The notes under the pieces were generated by a model. It had not been told where the DNA came from, made no database searches, and was given only the letters and a program-made list of their open reading frames with translations. The position numbers and the translations under genes are program-made. 64,000 nucleotides of DNA from Melastoma dodecandrum (lineage: Eukaryota > Streptophyta > Magnoliopsida > Myrtales > Melastomataceae), in assembly GCA_029817715.1 (NCBI GenBank), contig JARUPY010000091.1, positions 1,240,001-1,304,000 on the forward strand, read 5' to 3'. Within the stretch, counting starts at the first letter, position 1. Each line of letters opens with the position of its first letter. Shown piece by piece: positions 26,858 to 35,458 of the stretch.

Positions 26858-26899
26858 CTTTTAGGATGCCTGAGCACTTCGAACGAGGCGCTTAAGACA

Positions 26900-27658
26900 A
26901 TGATAAATCACAAATCAAGCCACCTGCCGTTCCGCATTATCCGCCTCTTTCTTAGAGCCCTTTTGACTTGCGCATTCTATTTAGCGGCGGCAACAGCTTA
27001 TTGTAATATCTTGACACCCGGATTAAGTGAAAGTCAGCGTCCTTTCACTCCTCCGAAGCCACTACGCGGCCGCATCGAAACAGGTCTGAGCGCAAACCTT
27101 TCCTACATGAAAGCGCAACACCAAACTTTATATCCGCTGTGGCCGCGCGAAAGAGTTAATCAGTTTGCCATAATTGACGATAAGAAATTTTTCTACAACG
27201 GACTCTTTTATGCAAATCTTTCGATGCTTGCAGATGTGACTGGTGTTAAATTCGAATTAGGGCTTAAGCCACAATTGGTCGCTATTTTTGGCGAGCACTT
27301 GAGATCATGGCAGGATGTCAACACGTTTCTCGAAACCCAAAATACTTCTTTTCGGATTCAAGATTCTATGATCACTGGCATCTTCACAGGATGCAACAAA
27401 ATCCAATACTTCGACAATGGGACGACACGTCTTGCAATTTTGATTGTGGATGTTACTGAAGACAGAGATTTTAGTCAGATCGACAGATGTCTGTTTTTTG
27501 TACTGTTCAGTGCGTTCGGCTTCGAATCCGACCTGCAATCCAAGAACATCATATCTGAACTGAGTTTTTTACAGGTTATGTACACTTTGAATGATTCAGA
27601 GCGTGATGGCAGCAAAATAGTTGACGAGATACTAAAGCGTGTGCAGCCCGATCAATAA
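26900..27658 (+). CDS. Secreted protein, DUF2927-like
   Basis: 252 residues from ATG 26900 (GAGG about ten bases upstream). A membrane/signal segment (IIRLFLRALLTCAFYLAAATAY) leads a mature part with ILIVDVTEDRDF, IDRCLFFVLFSAFGF, and YTLNDSERDGSK. The order Cys - small helical block - late LND/MYT segment resembles DUF2927 proteins, but this is by-eye similarity only. The gene is AT-rich compared with its surroundings and sits directly behind a vgrG promoter and stub, so it was probably captured into the island. It could be a T6SS cargo or a periplasmic immunity protein. Confidence 0.5.
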   Translation: MINHKSSHLPFRIIRLFLRALLTCAFYLAAATAYCNILTPGLSESQRPFTPPKPLRGRIETGLSANLSYMKAQHQTLYPLWPRERVNQFAIIDDKKFFYNGLFYANLSMLADVTGVKFELGLKPQLVAIFGEHLRSWQDVNTFLETQNTSFRIQDSMITGIFTGCNKIQYFDNGTTRLAILIVDVTEDRDFSQIDRCLFFVLFSAFGFESDLQSKNIISELSFLQVMYTLNDSERDGSKIVDEILKRVQPDQ

Positions 27659-27752
27659 ACTGGGAGCATAGCATGGGTTAAGGATCGAGACGCTGAAATC
27701 CCAGGACATTATCCTTTGGCAAAGTAAAAGAACCCTTGGCAGCCGCCGCCGC

Positions 27753-27862
27753 ACTGCACGATTCCGCGGCCTGCAATCGTCGGTTCTAAGTTCGCGCTGA
27801 TCGCAATCCCGTCGAGCGAGGAAATCTCCACCGAGCCTTACGCGCGCGTCAAAGTTTGGCCC
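27753..27862 (+). pseudogene. vgrG scrap (OB-domain start)
   Basis: About 110 bp match the segment of vgrG copy 3 at 36345-36455 that encodes the VVGSQIALIAGP to GRVKVW region, with several substitutions. It ends where the promoter block C similarity begins, marking a recombination junction. Confidence 0.65.
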
Positions 27863-27905
27863 GCACCTCTCTGCCCCCCCCGTCATCCCAGCGTTGTCGT
27901 TCCCA

Positions 27906-27990
27906 CCGTAAGCTCGTCGCGGTTGCGGGCGGCGCGCGAGCGTGTACTCTGCCCGTGTTGGTCCAAAGTCTTATTGCGCGAGGTGGCGAG
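27906..27990 (+). promoter_or_regulatory. vgrG promoter block, copy C
   Basis: Promoter-like TTGCGG at 27923, 16 bp, TACTCT at 27945, with AGGTGG five bases before the GTG start at 27991. It precedes the only intact vgrG. No sigma-54 site (GG-N10-GC) was seen. Confidence 0.55.
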
Positions 27991-30465
27991 GTGACGTCGG
28001 AGCGCGTGCCCTACACCCAGTCCGGCCGGATGATGGCGATATCGACGCCGCTCGGCCAGGACGTCCTGCTGCTCGAGCACCTCGCGATCGACGAGGGTCT
28101 CAACGGCCTGTTTACCATCGAGGCCGCCGTCAAGTCGCAGCGCGACGACCTGCAGGCCTCCGACCTCATCGGCGCCAGCGTCGATGTCCGCCTCAAGCTC
28201 AAGGACGGCGGCACGCGCTACTGGAACGGCTTCGTCACCGCCCTGCACGAGGGCTCGCTCACGACGAGGGGAACGCGCTCCTACGCGATCACCGTGCGGC
28301 CGAAGCTGTGGACGCTGAGCCAGACGTCGAACTGCCGCAAGTTCCAGAACCTCGCGAGCCCGGCGATCGTCGAGCAGCTCTGCAAGGAGCACGGCATCAG
28401 CGATCTCGACCTGCGCGTCACCGGCTCGCCCGCGGCTCAGGAATACTCCGTGCAGTGGAACGAGACCGACCTCGACTACATGCTGCGCCGCATGCAGCAG
28501 GACGGCCTGTTCTATTGGTTCGAGCACCAACAGGGCAAGCACACGCTCGTCGTCGCCGACCATGTCTCCGGCTACCGCGATAGCTCGGAGCCGCAGGTGC
28601 GCTTCTCGCTCGGCTCGGCGGCGCAGGACCACATCAGCGCGTGGCGGCGCAGCTTCGCCTTCACCTCCGGCAAGCGCAGCGGCCGCGACTGGAACTTTCT
28701 CACCATGAGCGCGCCGGAGGGCGACCAGACCTCGTTCGACATCGTGCCCGGCAGCGCCGCCACCGAGCGCTACGAGTTCCCGGGCCTCTTTTCCGATTCG
28801 ACCTCCGCCGAGCAGGCGATGAAATACCGCATCCAGGCGACCGAGACGGGCTACGAGACGGTCGCCGCCGCCTCCACGGTGCGCACGCTGGCGCCGGGCC
28901 AGCGCTTCACGCCGCAGGACGTGGCGAACCCGTCCGACACGTTCGCGCAGCAGGTGCTGCTCACGATCCGCCATGTCGCGCACGACCAGACCTACGAGGC
29001 GGCGGCGACGAGCCGCCCCTCCTACGACAACACTTTCACCGCGATGCCCGCGACGACCCCGGCGACGCCGCACCGCACGATCCCGCGGCCGAAGATCGTC
29101 GGCTCGCAGATCGCGCTCATCGCCGGCCCCTCGGGCGAGGAGATCTACACCGAGCAATTTGGGCGCGTAAAAGTGTGGTTTCCCTGGGATCGCGAGGCGC
29201 AGAAGGACGGCTCCGACACGCCGTGGATCCGCGTCGGCCAGCCCTGGGCCGGCACCACCTGGGGCCACCAGGTGATCCCGCGCATCGGCATGGAGGCCGT
29301 GGTCTCCTACCAGGAGGGCGACCCCGACCGGCCCTTCATCACCGCCGTGCTGCCGGACCCGACGAATCCCGTGCCCTACACCCTGCCCGACAACAAGACG
29401 CGGATGGTGTTCCGTTCGAAGTCCTACAAGTCCTCCGGCAACAACGAGATGACCTTCGAGGATGCGACGGGCGGCGAGAACCAGTTCTTCAACGCCTCGA
29501 AGGACCAGACGACCAACGTCACCAACAACGCGACGACCTCGATCGCCGCGAACGAATCGAGCTCGATCGGCCAGAACCAGTCGACGACCATTGGCCAGAA
29601 CGCGACGACCGAGGTCGGCGGCTCGATGAACATCAGCGTCGGCGGCACCGGCGCGGGCGCCGCGGCGATGATGGCGCCGCTGATGGGGATGATGGGCATC
29701 ACGTCGGGCATGCTCGGCCAGGCGCTGTCGGTGGCCGGCGGCGCGGGCGCCGATGCGGCGAGCGGGGTGAGCGGCGGATTGTCGGGCGCAATCGGGGCGC
29801 TGTCCGGCGCGGCCGGCGCGGCCGGCGCGGCCTCGAGCGTCGCGGGCGGCGCGACGAGCGCGCTGTCCGGCGCCACGAGCGGCTTGGGCGGCTTGGGCGG
29901 CCTCGCCAGCCTCGCCGGCGGCCTGGGCGGCCTGATGTCGTCGGCGACGAGCATGGTGCCGGCGATCGCCGGCGGCGCCATCGGCGTGCTCTCCTCGGCC
30001 GGCCAGTCCGCGCAATCCGGCGTGGTGTCGCCCTCCAGCCCGCTGGCCGATGCCGGCACCGCGCTGGCCGCCTCGGGCGCCTCGCTCGGCGCGGCCGTCG
30101 GCTCGCTCTTCTCGCTGCCCGGCATGCTCAACGTGTCGGTCGCCAACACGCGTACCGATTCGATCGGCATCGCGCATGCCATGCAGGTCGGCATGAGCCA
30201 GTCCGTCAACATCGGCCAGACCAAGATGGAGACGATCGGCCAGGCGCACACGCACACCGTTGGCCAGCAAATGATCGTCAACGTCGGCCAGCAGATGCAG
30301 CTCAACGTCGGCGAGACCTTCCAGATCATCGTCGGCGGCGGCGCGGCGACGCTGACGATGGACAATCAGGGGAACGTGTCGATCACGGGCAGCAAGTTCA
30401 CCACGACGTTCTCCGACCAGGTGACCCACTACGGCAAGGTCATCGATCTCAACCCCTCGAGCTGA
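27991..30465 (+). CDS. vgrG: Type VI secretion spike protein VgrG (intact copy)
   Basis: 824 residues. GTG 27991 is chosen over the longer frame because AGGTGG precedes it and the family N-terminus begins there. Residues 1 to about 370 are the gp27-like part (QNETDLDYMLRRMQQDGLFYW region), about 375-470 the gp5 OB fold (GRVKVWFPWDRE, GMEAVVSYQEGDPDRPFIT), then a needle of 8-residue GQN repeats. At about 551-712 the needle is interrupted by a Gly/Ala/Met-rich hydrophobic block, after which GQ repeats resume (VNIGQTKMETIGQ). VgrG trimers tip the T6SS tube and carry effectors. DUF2169 follows 7 bp later. Confidence 0.93.
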   Translation: MTSERVPYTQSGRMMAISTPLGQDVLLLEHLAIDEGLNGLFTIEAAVKSQRDDLQASDLIGASVDVRLKLKDGGTRYWNGFVTALHEGSLTTRGTRSYAITVRPKLWTLSQTSNCRKFQNLASPAIVEQLCKEHGISDLDLRVTGSPAAQEYSVQWNETDLDYMLRRMQQDGLFYWFEHQQGKHTLVVADHVSGYRDSSEPQVRFSLGSAAQDHISAWRRSFAFTSGKRSGRDWNFLTMSAPEGDQTSFDIVPGSAATERYEFPGLFSDSTSAEQAMKYRIQATETGYETVAAASTVRTLAPGQRFTPQDVANPSDTFAQQVLLTIRHVAHDQTYEAAATSRPSYDNTFTAMPATTPATPHRTIPRPKIVGSQIALIAGPSGEEIYTEQFGRVKVWFPWDREAQKDGSDTPWIRVGQPWAGTTWGHQVIPRIGMEAVVSYQEGDPDRPFITAVLPDPTNPVPYTLPDNKTRMVFRSKSYKSSGNNEMTFEDATGGENQFFNASKDQTTNVTNNATTSIAANESSSIGQNQSTTIGQNATTEVGGSMNISVGGTGAGAAAMMAPLMGMMGITSGMLGQALSVAGGAGADAASGVSGGLSGAIGALSGAAGAAGAASSVAGGATSALSGATSGLGGLGGLASLAGGLGGLMSSATSMVPAIAGGAIGVLSSAGQSAQSGVVSPSSPLADAGTALAASGASLGAAVGSLFSLPGMLNVSVANTRTDSIGIAHAMQVGMSQSVNIGQTKMETIGQAHTHTVGQQMIVNVGQQMQLNVGETFQIIVGGGAATLTMDNQGNVSITGSKFTTTFSDQVTHYGKVIDLNPSS

Positions 30466-30472
30466 GACCGCG

Positions 30473-31567
30473 ATGCTCATCCGCAATGAAACGCCCTTTG
30501 CGGCGCAGGGATTTGGCGATCTCCATCGCGACGGTATGCGGATGGCCGTGATCTGCGCACGCGGCGCCTATCAGCTGACGGCGGACGGCGTGTTGCGACT
30601 GGCCAACAAGCAGGAAATCGCGCTTGCCGATGTCTACGAGGGCGATCCGTTGAAGACGCCGCTGGTGCGTGTCGGCGACCTCATCGCCTACAAGCCGGGT
30701 GCAGACGTCACCGTCGTCGGAAGCGCGCATGCGCCGATGGGGCGGCCCGCGCCGAGCTGGGAGATCGCGATCGCGATCGACGACCACCGCGTGGCGTTGC
30801 GTGTGCACGGCCCGCGCCGGTGGGAGCCGACGATGCATCTCCTGAAACCGACGTGGAAGCTCGGGCCGTCGGAGCCCATCGTCAGCGTCCCGCTCGACTA
30901 CCGGCTTGCATCCGGCGGCCGTTTCGCCGGCGATCCCGAGGGCGGCCTCGACCCGCGAAACCCGATCGGCCCAGGCCGGCTGCACAACGACTGGACGCCG
31001 CGCGGCCTTCCGCTGCGCGCGCCGCAGATCGACAGCCTGCGCGTGCCGGTGGTCGATCCGTTTGGGACCCCACAACCGCAGGGCTTCGGGCCGATCCCAC
31101 CGTTCTGGTCCTGGCGCGAAAAGCACCTCGGGACGCGCGACGAGGCGTGGCAACGCGAGCGCTGTCCCCAGATGCCCGAGGATCTATCCTACCGCTTCTT
31201 CCAGACCGCGCATGCCGACCTCGTCCTGACGAGGCTCCACGGCGACGAGACCGTGCGGCTCGAAGGGATCGTGCCCGGCGGCGGTGCGCTCGCCTTCAGG
31301 CTGCCGGGCATCGCGCTCGTCGCGCACCACGTCTGGTCGGACGGCCGCGCCGTCGATGCGCGACTGACGCTCGACGGGCTTCATCTAGACCTGCGCAGGT
31401 CTGAAGGGCCGTGGTCCGCCGATCTCACCTGGCGCGGCTGGGTGGCGCGTTGTCCCGCTTACCGCGGCGCGACGCTACAGGCGGTCTCGCTCGCCGAGGC
31501 AACGGGGCTTCCGGTCTCGGGTGAATACGGACTTGCCGAGCCCGAGATGGCTGAGGCATCGGCATGA
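30473..31567 (+). CDS. DUF2169 T6SS adaptor protein
   Basis: 364 residues. The N-terminus (NETPFAAQGFGDLHRDGM) and the block GGLDPRNPIGPG, plus QGFGPIPPFWSWR and MPEDLSYRFFQTAHADL, are characteristic of DUF2169. Members occur with vgrG and PAAR-like genes and help load an effector onto the spike. It sits 7 bp after the intact vgrG, and its stop overlaps the start of the DUF4150 gene, so a complete vgrG-DUF2169-DUF4150 tip module is present. Parts of this gene are duplicated at 33842 and 42800. Confidence 0.88.
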   Translation: MLIRNETPFAAQGFGDLHRDGMRMAVICARGAYQLTADGVLRLANKQEIALADVYEGDPLKTPLVRVGDLIAYKPGADVTVVGSAHAPMGRPAPSWEIAIAIDDHRVALRVHGPRRWEPTMHLLKPTWKLGPSEPIVSVPLDYRLASGGRFAGDPEGGLDPRNPIGPGRLHNDWTPRGLPLRAPQIDSLRVPVVDPFGTPQPQGFGPIPPFWSWREKHLGTRDEAWQRERCPQMPEDLSYRFFQTAHADLVLTRLHGDETVRLEGIVPGGGALAFRLPGIALVAHHVWSDGRAVDARLTLDGLHLDLRRSEGPWSADLTWRGWVARCPAYRGATLQAVSLAEATGLPVSGEYGLAEPEMAEASA

Positions 31568-31923
31568 CCTGGCCGCTGGAAGGCTCTCGTGAGGTCGACG
31601 AGGGCATCATCATCTCCGAGCCGATGGAGTGGTGCAAAAGCCCGACGGCGATCGTGCCGTATCGGCTCTATGCCTACCAGCGCGAGGCGATGAACCTTGC
31701 CGACAGCGTGAAGCTGACGAGCGACCGAACGCACGTAAGAGACTCGATCGTCTTGAAAAGCTATGGAGATGAGCCAGGCGTCGGCGGCGGCGTGATCTCC
31801 GGAACCTACAACGCAGAATGCACGCCGAAGACGTGGTCGACAAGCGTTACCGCCGAAAGCAGAAACATCGTCCGCCACGACGACGAATGGTGGATGAACC
31901 ATAAAAATCCTGGGGCCGCTTGA
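31564..31923 (+). CDS. DUF4150 PAAR-like spike-tip domain (N-terminal piece of a broken effector)
   Basis: 119 residues. The DUF4150/PAAR-like pattern is clear: CKSPTAIVPYRLYAYQ, the KSYGDEPGVGGGVISG block, and VRHDDEWWMNHKN. PAAR-like domains cap the VgrG tip and usually continue into an effector. Here the frame ends just after the domain, and the expected continuation is found in the next frame from 31920 on; one base appears to have been lost near 31907. Stop and next start overlap as TTGA, so some coupled translation is conceivable. It overlaps DUF2169 by 4 bp. Confidence 0.75.
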   Translation: MTWPLEGSREVDEGIIISEPMEWCKSPTAIVPYRLYAYQREAMNLADSVKLTSDRTHVRDSIVLKSYGDEPGVGGGVISGTYNAECTPKTWSTSVTAESRNIVRHDDEWWMNHKNPGAA

Positions 31924-32402
31924 ATTATGTCAAGGATCAAGGTCTGTACACGACTCCGGCTATACAGTCAGTTAACCCAAAGATGGCGCCATCTCCGGAT
32001 CAATTTGAAGCTCTTTACGACCCAAAAACTGGAAGTAACACCAGTACGTATGATCCTATGAAAAAGTCTAATCCTATACAGATGGAGGAGTCGAGCCCAG
32101 AAGAGAGACTTGGAGGCTTTGTTGGAAAAGTTTTTCATGATATTATTCACCATCATCGAGACGGTGCCAGGATCAGCCAAAAGTTTCGTCAAAAACTATG
32201 CGAATGGGCTTGCGAATGTTTGCAAAATAGGGGAAGTTCGCGAACCTATCAAGGGTGCGTCGCTGCCAAAATTCGAAGCGAGTATTACGTGCCCGGTAGC
32301 ACTCATCCTGCAGGGGGTAACCTGCGACCTTACTCGTTGGACGGCCCCATCCCGGAGGCAAACTGGCAACAGACCGGCCCGAACAGTTACGGCTTGTCAT
32401 GA
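31920..32402 (+). CDS. Middle piece of the broken DUF4150 effector
   Basis: 160 residues from a TTG at 31920. It has no recognised enzymatic motif itself: a low-complexity Ser/Pro linker, a His-rich stretch (FHDIIHHHRDGARI), and a Cys-containing helix (EWACECLQN). In this effector layout such a stretch links the PAAR-like cap to the C-terminal nuclease domain. The frame ends at 32402 in an ATGA overlap with the nuclease piece, consistent with a second single-base loss. If genes are not corrected by slippage, the three pieces would be separate peptides. Confidence 0.55.
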   Translation: MNYVKDQGLYTTPAIQSVNPKMAPSPDQFEALYDPKTGSNTSTYDPMKKSNPIQMEESSPEERLGGFVGKVFHDIIHHHRDGARISQKFRQKLCEWACECLQNRGSSRTYQGCVAAKIRSEYYVPGSTHPAGGNLRPYSLDGPIPEANWQQTGPNSYGLS

Positions 32403-32665
32403 GCCGAAGCGAGCCCACGATGCCCTCGAATGCACCTGTCGTGTCGGGCGCACCTCGTCCCGATATTTCATACTTCAATTCCGGCAATCTAGAATATATT
32501 TATGAGATGAAGTTTCCCGGGGACACGCCCACTCAGATGCAAGCAAACGGCGCCTACGAAAATGTATTGCAGAGTCAGGGGCTTGACCCAAATAAAAGCC
32601 TCATTAAAATAAACGTCGAGGATTGCGCTTGCTACAAAAATGGGAATTTTGGCAGAAAGGGTTGA
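32399..32665 (+). CDS. VRR-NUC-like nuclease domain (C-terminal piece of the broken effector)
   Basis: 88 residues from ATG 32399. RPDISYFN (Asp), YIYEMKFPGD (Glu-x-Lys) and a Gln in PTQMQANGAY reproduce the PD-(D/E)xK-like site of VRR-NUC domains, and the end VEDCACYKNG matches the usual Cys-rich finish of T6SS nucleases of this type. It would cut DNA in a competitor. It is separated from its PAAR-like cap by two frameshifts, so delivery is doubtful. The DUF3396 immunity gene lies 41 bp downstream. Confidence 0.65.
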   Translation: MSRSEPTMPSNAPVVSGAPRPDISYFNSGNLEYIYEMKFPGDTPTQMQANGAYENVLQSQGLDPNKSLIKINVEDCACYKNGNFGRKG

Positions 32666-32706
32666 ACCGGTAGTGGGGCGTCGCCATCGAAAATGGAGTG
32701 TCATCC

Positions 32707-33657
32707 GTGACTGATTACACAACTACTCTGAAGACAATCGATGAGATGGGGATCGAACGAGATCAGCGTGGACGCATCACCTCAAGGATCGGCGCGACTC
32801 TTTCATTGTATTTTCTAAATGGAGATCAAGAGGATATAAGAATATCCTTGAACAACATTATCGAGGAATACTGCAGAATATTTGAGGAGCAAATAACTCA
32901 TGTTAACACCGGAGACTCACGAAAACTGAAGAAAGTTTCTCTCGATGAAATTTTGGAATTACTGAAGAATCTTCCGCTAAAACAGTCGGATAAGGATTTT
33001 TACTTTAAAGGTCAGAAATATTCGACATCTGAGCGAGAAGACCCATCGCTTTATAGCGTTGTCGCGTTTGCCTTCGGTAAAAAGTCTTTCAGGCCCTTAT
33101 CCGGTGTGAAAATGCATTTCCCCGCGCAATTCTTGTTCCAAGACTTAAACCGTTTTTGTACTTTAATTGCTCATTGGTCGGGAAAGATACACGCCCATCA
33201 CGGCACTGCAGGACTTGGCGTACTCACGATGCAAGGCGACGAAATACACAACCCATTACATTACCGCTTTTTGAGGAAATTTCCTGGATTGGATTTTGAC
33301 GCCATGGGAAGCTTTTGGGCGCGGACTGCAGGCAAGGGCAGCGATCATGTGCGAGCGTCGAACTGGCTGACAATCTTGTCGTCACACTTTATACAGAGGC
33401 TTGGTGGCCTAGAATTTATTGAAAAGCGAATTGGCTGCGATGGAGCATGCCTAAATTACGATGGAGGAGTAGTTATAAGAGCTTGTGACGCACCTGTTTT
33501 GGGTGATGCCCCCGACTTCGTCCCGGATGGCTATAAAAATGTCGCGCGATTGGTCAAAGACATAAGGTTTGAGGACTATCAGTTCGGGGTCATTAATGTA
33601 CCCAGTAACGTCGATGGCCTAGAAGCAACTCTTAGATGGCTTAGGCGGTTTGACTGA
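32707..33657 (+). CDS. DUF3396 type VI immunity family protein
   Basis: 316 residues from GTG 32707 (GGAG eight bases upstream; a GTG at 32698 would overlap that site). The C-terminal half has the DUF3396 pattern: NWLTILSSHFIQRLGGLEFI, GGVVIRACDAPVLGD, and a final LEATLRWLRRF. DUF3396 proteins are known as cytoplasmic immunity partners of T6SS nucleases, including VRR-NUC effectors, which fits the gene just upstream. It is intact and AT-rich although its effector is broken, as expected if protection is still selected. Confidence 0.8.
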   Translation: MTDYTTTLKTIDEMGIERDQRGRITSRIGATLSLYFLNGDQEDIRISLNNIIEEYCRIFEEQITHVNTGDSRKLKKVSLDEILELLKNLPLKQSDKDFYFKGQKYSTSEREDPSLYSVVAFAFGKKSFRPLSGVKMHFPAQFLFQDLNRFCTLIAHWSGKIHAHHGTAGLGVLTMQGDEIHNPLHYRFLRKFPGLDFDAMGSFWARTAGKGSDHVRASNWLTILSSHFIQRLGGLEFIEKRIGCDGACLNYDGGVVIRACDAPVLGDAPDFVPDGYKNVARLVKDIRFEDYQFGVINVPSNVDGLEATLRWLRRFD

Positions 33658-33919
33658 CGTTTTCCCGTCGCACCAAAACGAACAGAACGCTCGAAATCGT
33701 AACCGTGGCGCCGGCAACTAACTTCATGCTGCTAAGCGTCGCGATAGTCTCGTACCATCATTCGGCGCATGGCGCGGGCACGGCTGACCCAATGCGCAAA
33801 ACGTCGGCAGCCATGGCAGGCGCCAAACGCGGCGCCCACCAGGCGATCCCGAGGGCGAAAACGATCCCCGCAACCCGATCGGCCCCGGCATCCTCCATGT
33901 CGACTGGAGTCGGTTCGGC

Positions 33920-34876
33920 ATGCCTCTGCGCGCGCCGCAGATCGATGCGGCGCAGGCGCCGGTCGACGATCCCTTCGACACGCCACGTCCGCAAGGCTTC
34001 GGGCCGGTCCCGCCGTTCTGGCAGTGGCGCGAGACGCATCTCGGCACGCGCGACGAAGCATGGGCGCGCGACCGCTGCCCGCAGATGCCGGCGGATCTGT
34101 CGTACCGCTTCTTTCAGACGGCACACGCCAATCTAATCCTGCCGCGGCTCGTCGGCGACGAGACCTTGCGGCTCGACGGCCTGGTCCCCGGCGGCGGCTC
34201 GCTCGCTTTCGCCTTGCCAGGCGTGGCCGTCGTAGCTCACCACCAATGGCTCGACGGGCGCGAGGTCCACGCGCGGCTGACGCTCGATGGGCTGCATCTC
34301 GACCCGGCGATGTTCCGGCATTGGGATCCGCGCGTGCTCGGCGCGCTCATGCCGCTGCTCGATGCTGGCCAATTCGCTCGCATGCTCGGGCCTGCCGAGG
34401 AGATCGCTTTCCTTGCTGAGGACTACGGTGGCGTTCGGCGGGTCCTAGCTGATCCCGCGGGCCCATCGGCGACCCCGGGCATGTTGACGATCCGATCTGA
34501 GCAAACCCAAGCTCTGAACAAGCGGCGCCTTGGCGCTTCGCACCGCCGGATCGCGGCTCATCTGAAGGCGTTGCACCCGGACCTGTCGGCACAAATCACC
34601 GATCAGGAGATGATCACTCATGTGGCGATGAGCGATCGCATTGGCCGAAGCCTTGGTTTGAAAAGCGAGGTTGCTCATGGCGACTGGGCGTATTTGATGT
34701 TGATGAGTCATGGGCGTATTGCGCGCTCCCCCGCAGCTTGTGCATTTGTGTCCCGGGGCGGTAGCGCGCCGGACACGCAGGTGGCCCTGCTGCGAGAGTC
34801 CACCGCCGAGGCCCTGAAAGGCTGGAGCCTGCGAGTCTTCCCGGCAAAGGGAGGCGGCGGTGGGGGGGCCATTTGA
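33920..34876 (+). CDS. Chimeric T6SS adaptor: DUF2169 part joined to DUF4123 part
   Basis: 318 residues from ATG 33920. Residues 1 to about 128 match the second half of the DUF2169 protein at 30473 (QGFGPVPPFWQWR, MPADLSYRFFQTAHANL, ARLTLDGLHLD). From about residue 129 it switches to DUF4123 sequence: HWDPRVLGALMPLLDAGQFA and a helical C-terminus. DUF2169 similarity also continues upstream in frame to 33842, but without a start codon. Both parent families are effector adaptors. The next gene, a candidate effector, overlaps it by 17 bp, so the chimera may be a working adaptor. Confidence 0.7.
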   Translation: MPLRAPQIDAAQAPVDDPFDTPRPQGFGPVPPFWQWRETHLGTRDEAWARDRCPQMPADLSYRFFQTAHANLILPRLVGDETLRLDGLVPGGGSLAFALPGVAVVAHHQWLDGREVHARLTLDGLHLDPAMFRHWDPRVLGALMPLLDAGQFARMLGPAEEIAFLAEDYGGVRRVLADPAGPSATPGMLTIRSEQTQALNKRRLGASHRRIAAHLKALHPDLSAQITDQEMITHVAMSDRIGRSLGLKSEVAHGDWAYLMLMSHGRIARSPAACAFVSRGGSAPDTQVALLRESTAEALKGWSLRVFPAKGGGGGGAI

Positions 34877-35438
34877 GGCTGCTGGGGGTTTTGCTGGCGC
34901 GTGGGCCGGTGGCGAGGTCGGCGTCCTTACCGGTAGCGCCGCGGGAACTCTCGTCGAGCCTGGCGGGGGGACGGTGGTCGGTGGAATAGCGGGCGGGTTT
35001 GTCGGGCGGAAGGTTGGTTCAGCAGCTGGTAGCAGCGCGGGCAATTGGGTCGACAGGAAGCTGGGGCTCGGAGACCAATCGCTCTGTGGAGGCAATTGCG
35101 CGGCGTCGGAGAAAAAGGAAGAAGACTCGAAAGACAAGGAAAGAGCAAAGCAGCGCGCAAAGGACACTGCGAACAACCCGCAACAATTCGAAGGCCAGGA
35201 TAAAGCGGATGTTGAGAAGCAGCTAGATCAGCAACTGAAGGACGACGCTGGCTGGGACAAGTCACCACTAAATGACGGTTCGGGCGTGAAGTATACGTCG
35301 CCGGACGGAAATCAGCAACTGAGGCTCAACGATGGCTATCCGGGCGCGTCGGACCCGCTGCATTCGGGTCCCTATCTGACAAGCCCTTCCACGAATACGA
35401 GAGTACCCCTTCAGGGCAATCCGGCCTTGGGTCAGTAG
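34860..35438 (+). CDS. Candidate T6SS effector with glycine-zipper N-terminus
   Basis: 192 residues from GTG 34860 (GGGAGG six bases upstream). Residues 1-60 form glycine-zipper repeats (AGGFAGAWAGGEVG, GSAAGTLVEPGGGT, GGIAGGFVGRKVG) able to pack in or cross a membrane. A charged Lys/Asp/Glu linker follows (about 82-135). The C-terminal 55 residues (GVKYTSPDGNQQLRLNDGYP, DPLHSGPYL, RVPLQGNPAL) look like a small polymorphic-toxin domain that I cannot name. The upstream adaptor overlaps it, and a small gene follows 20 bp later, giving the adaptor-effector-immunity order. Confidence 0.6.
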   Translation: MGGPFEAAGGFAGAWAGGEVGVLTGSAAGTLVEPGGGTVVGGIAGGFVGRKVGSAAGSSAGNWVDRKLGLGDQSLCGGNCAASEKKEEDSKDKERAKQRAKDTANNPQQFEGQDKADVEKQLDQQLKDDAGWDKSPLNDGSGVKYTSPDGNQQLRLNDGYPGASDPLHSGPYLTSPSTNTRVPLQGNPALGQ

Positions 35439-35458
35439 GGCGTAACGGAGGTCAGAGT

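Noticed and set aside
27906..27990. Sigma-54 promoter upstream of vgrG
   Set aside because: T6SS genes are often sigma-54 dependent, but no GG-N10-GC pair with the right spacing exists; GG and GC near 27960-27978 are 14 bp apart.
27883..30486. An open frame of 867 codons antisense to the intact vgrG
   Set aside because: It is a shadow of codon use in GC-rich DNA: rich in Arg, Ala, Gly and Asp, without domains, ribosome site or independent conservation. The plus-strand VgrG explains the region fully.
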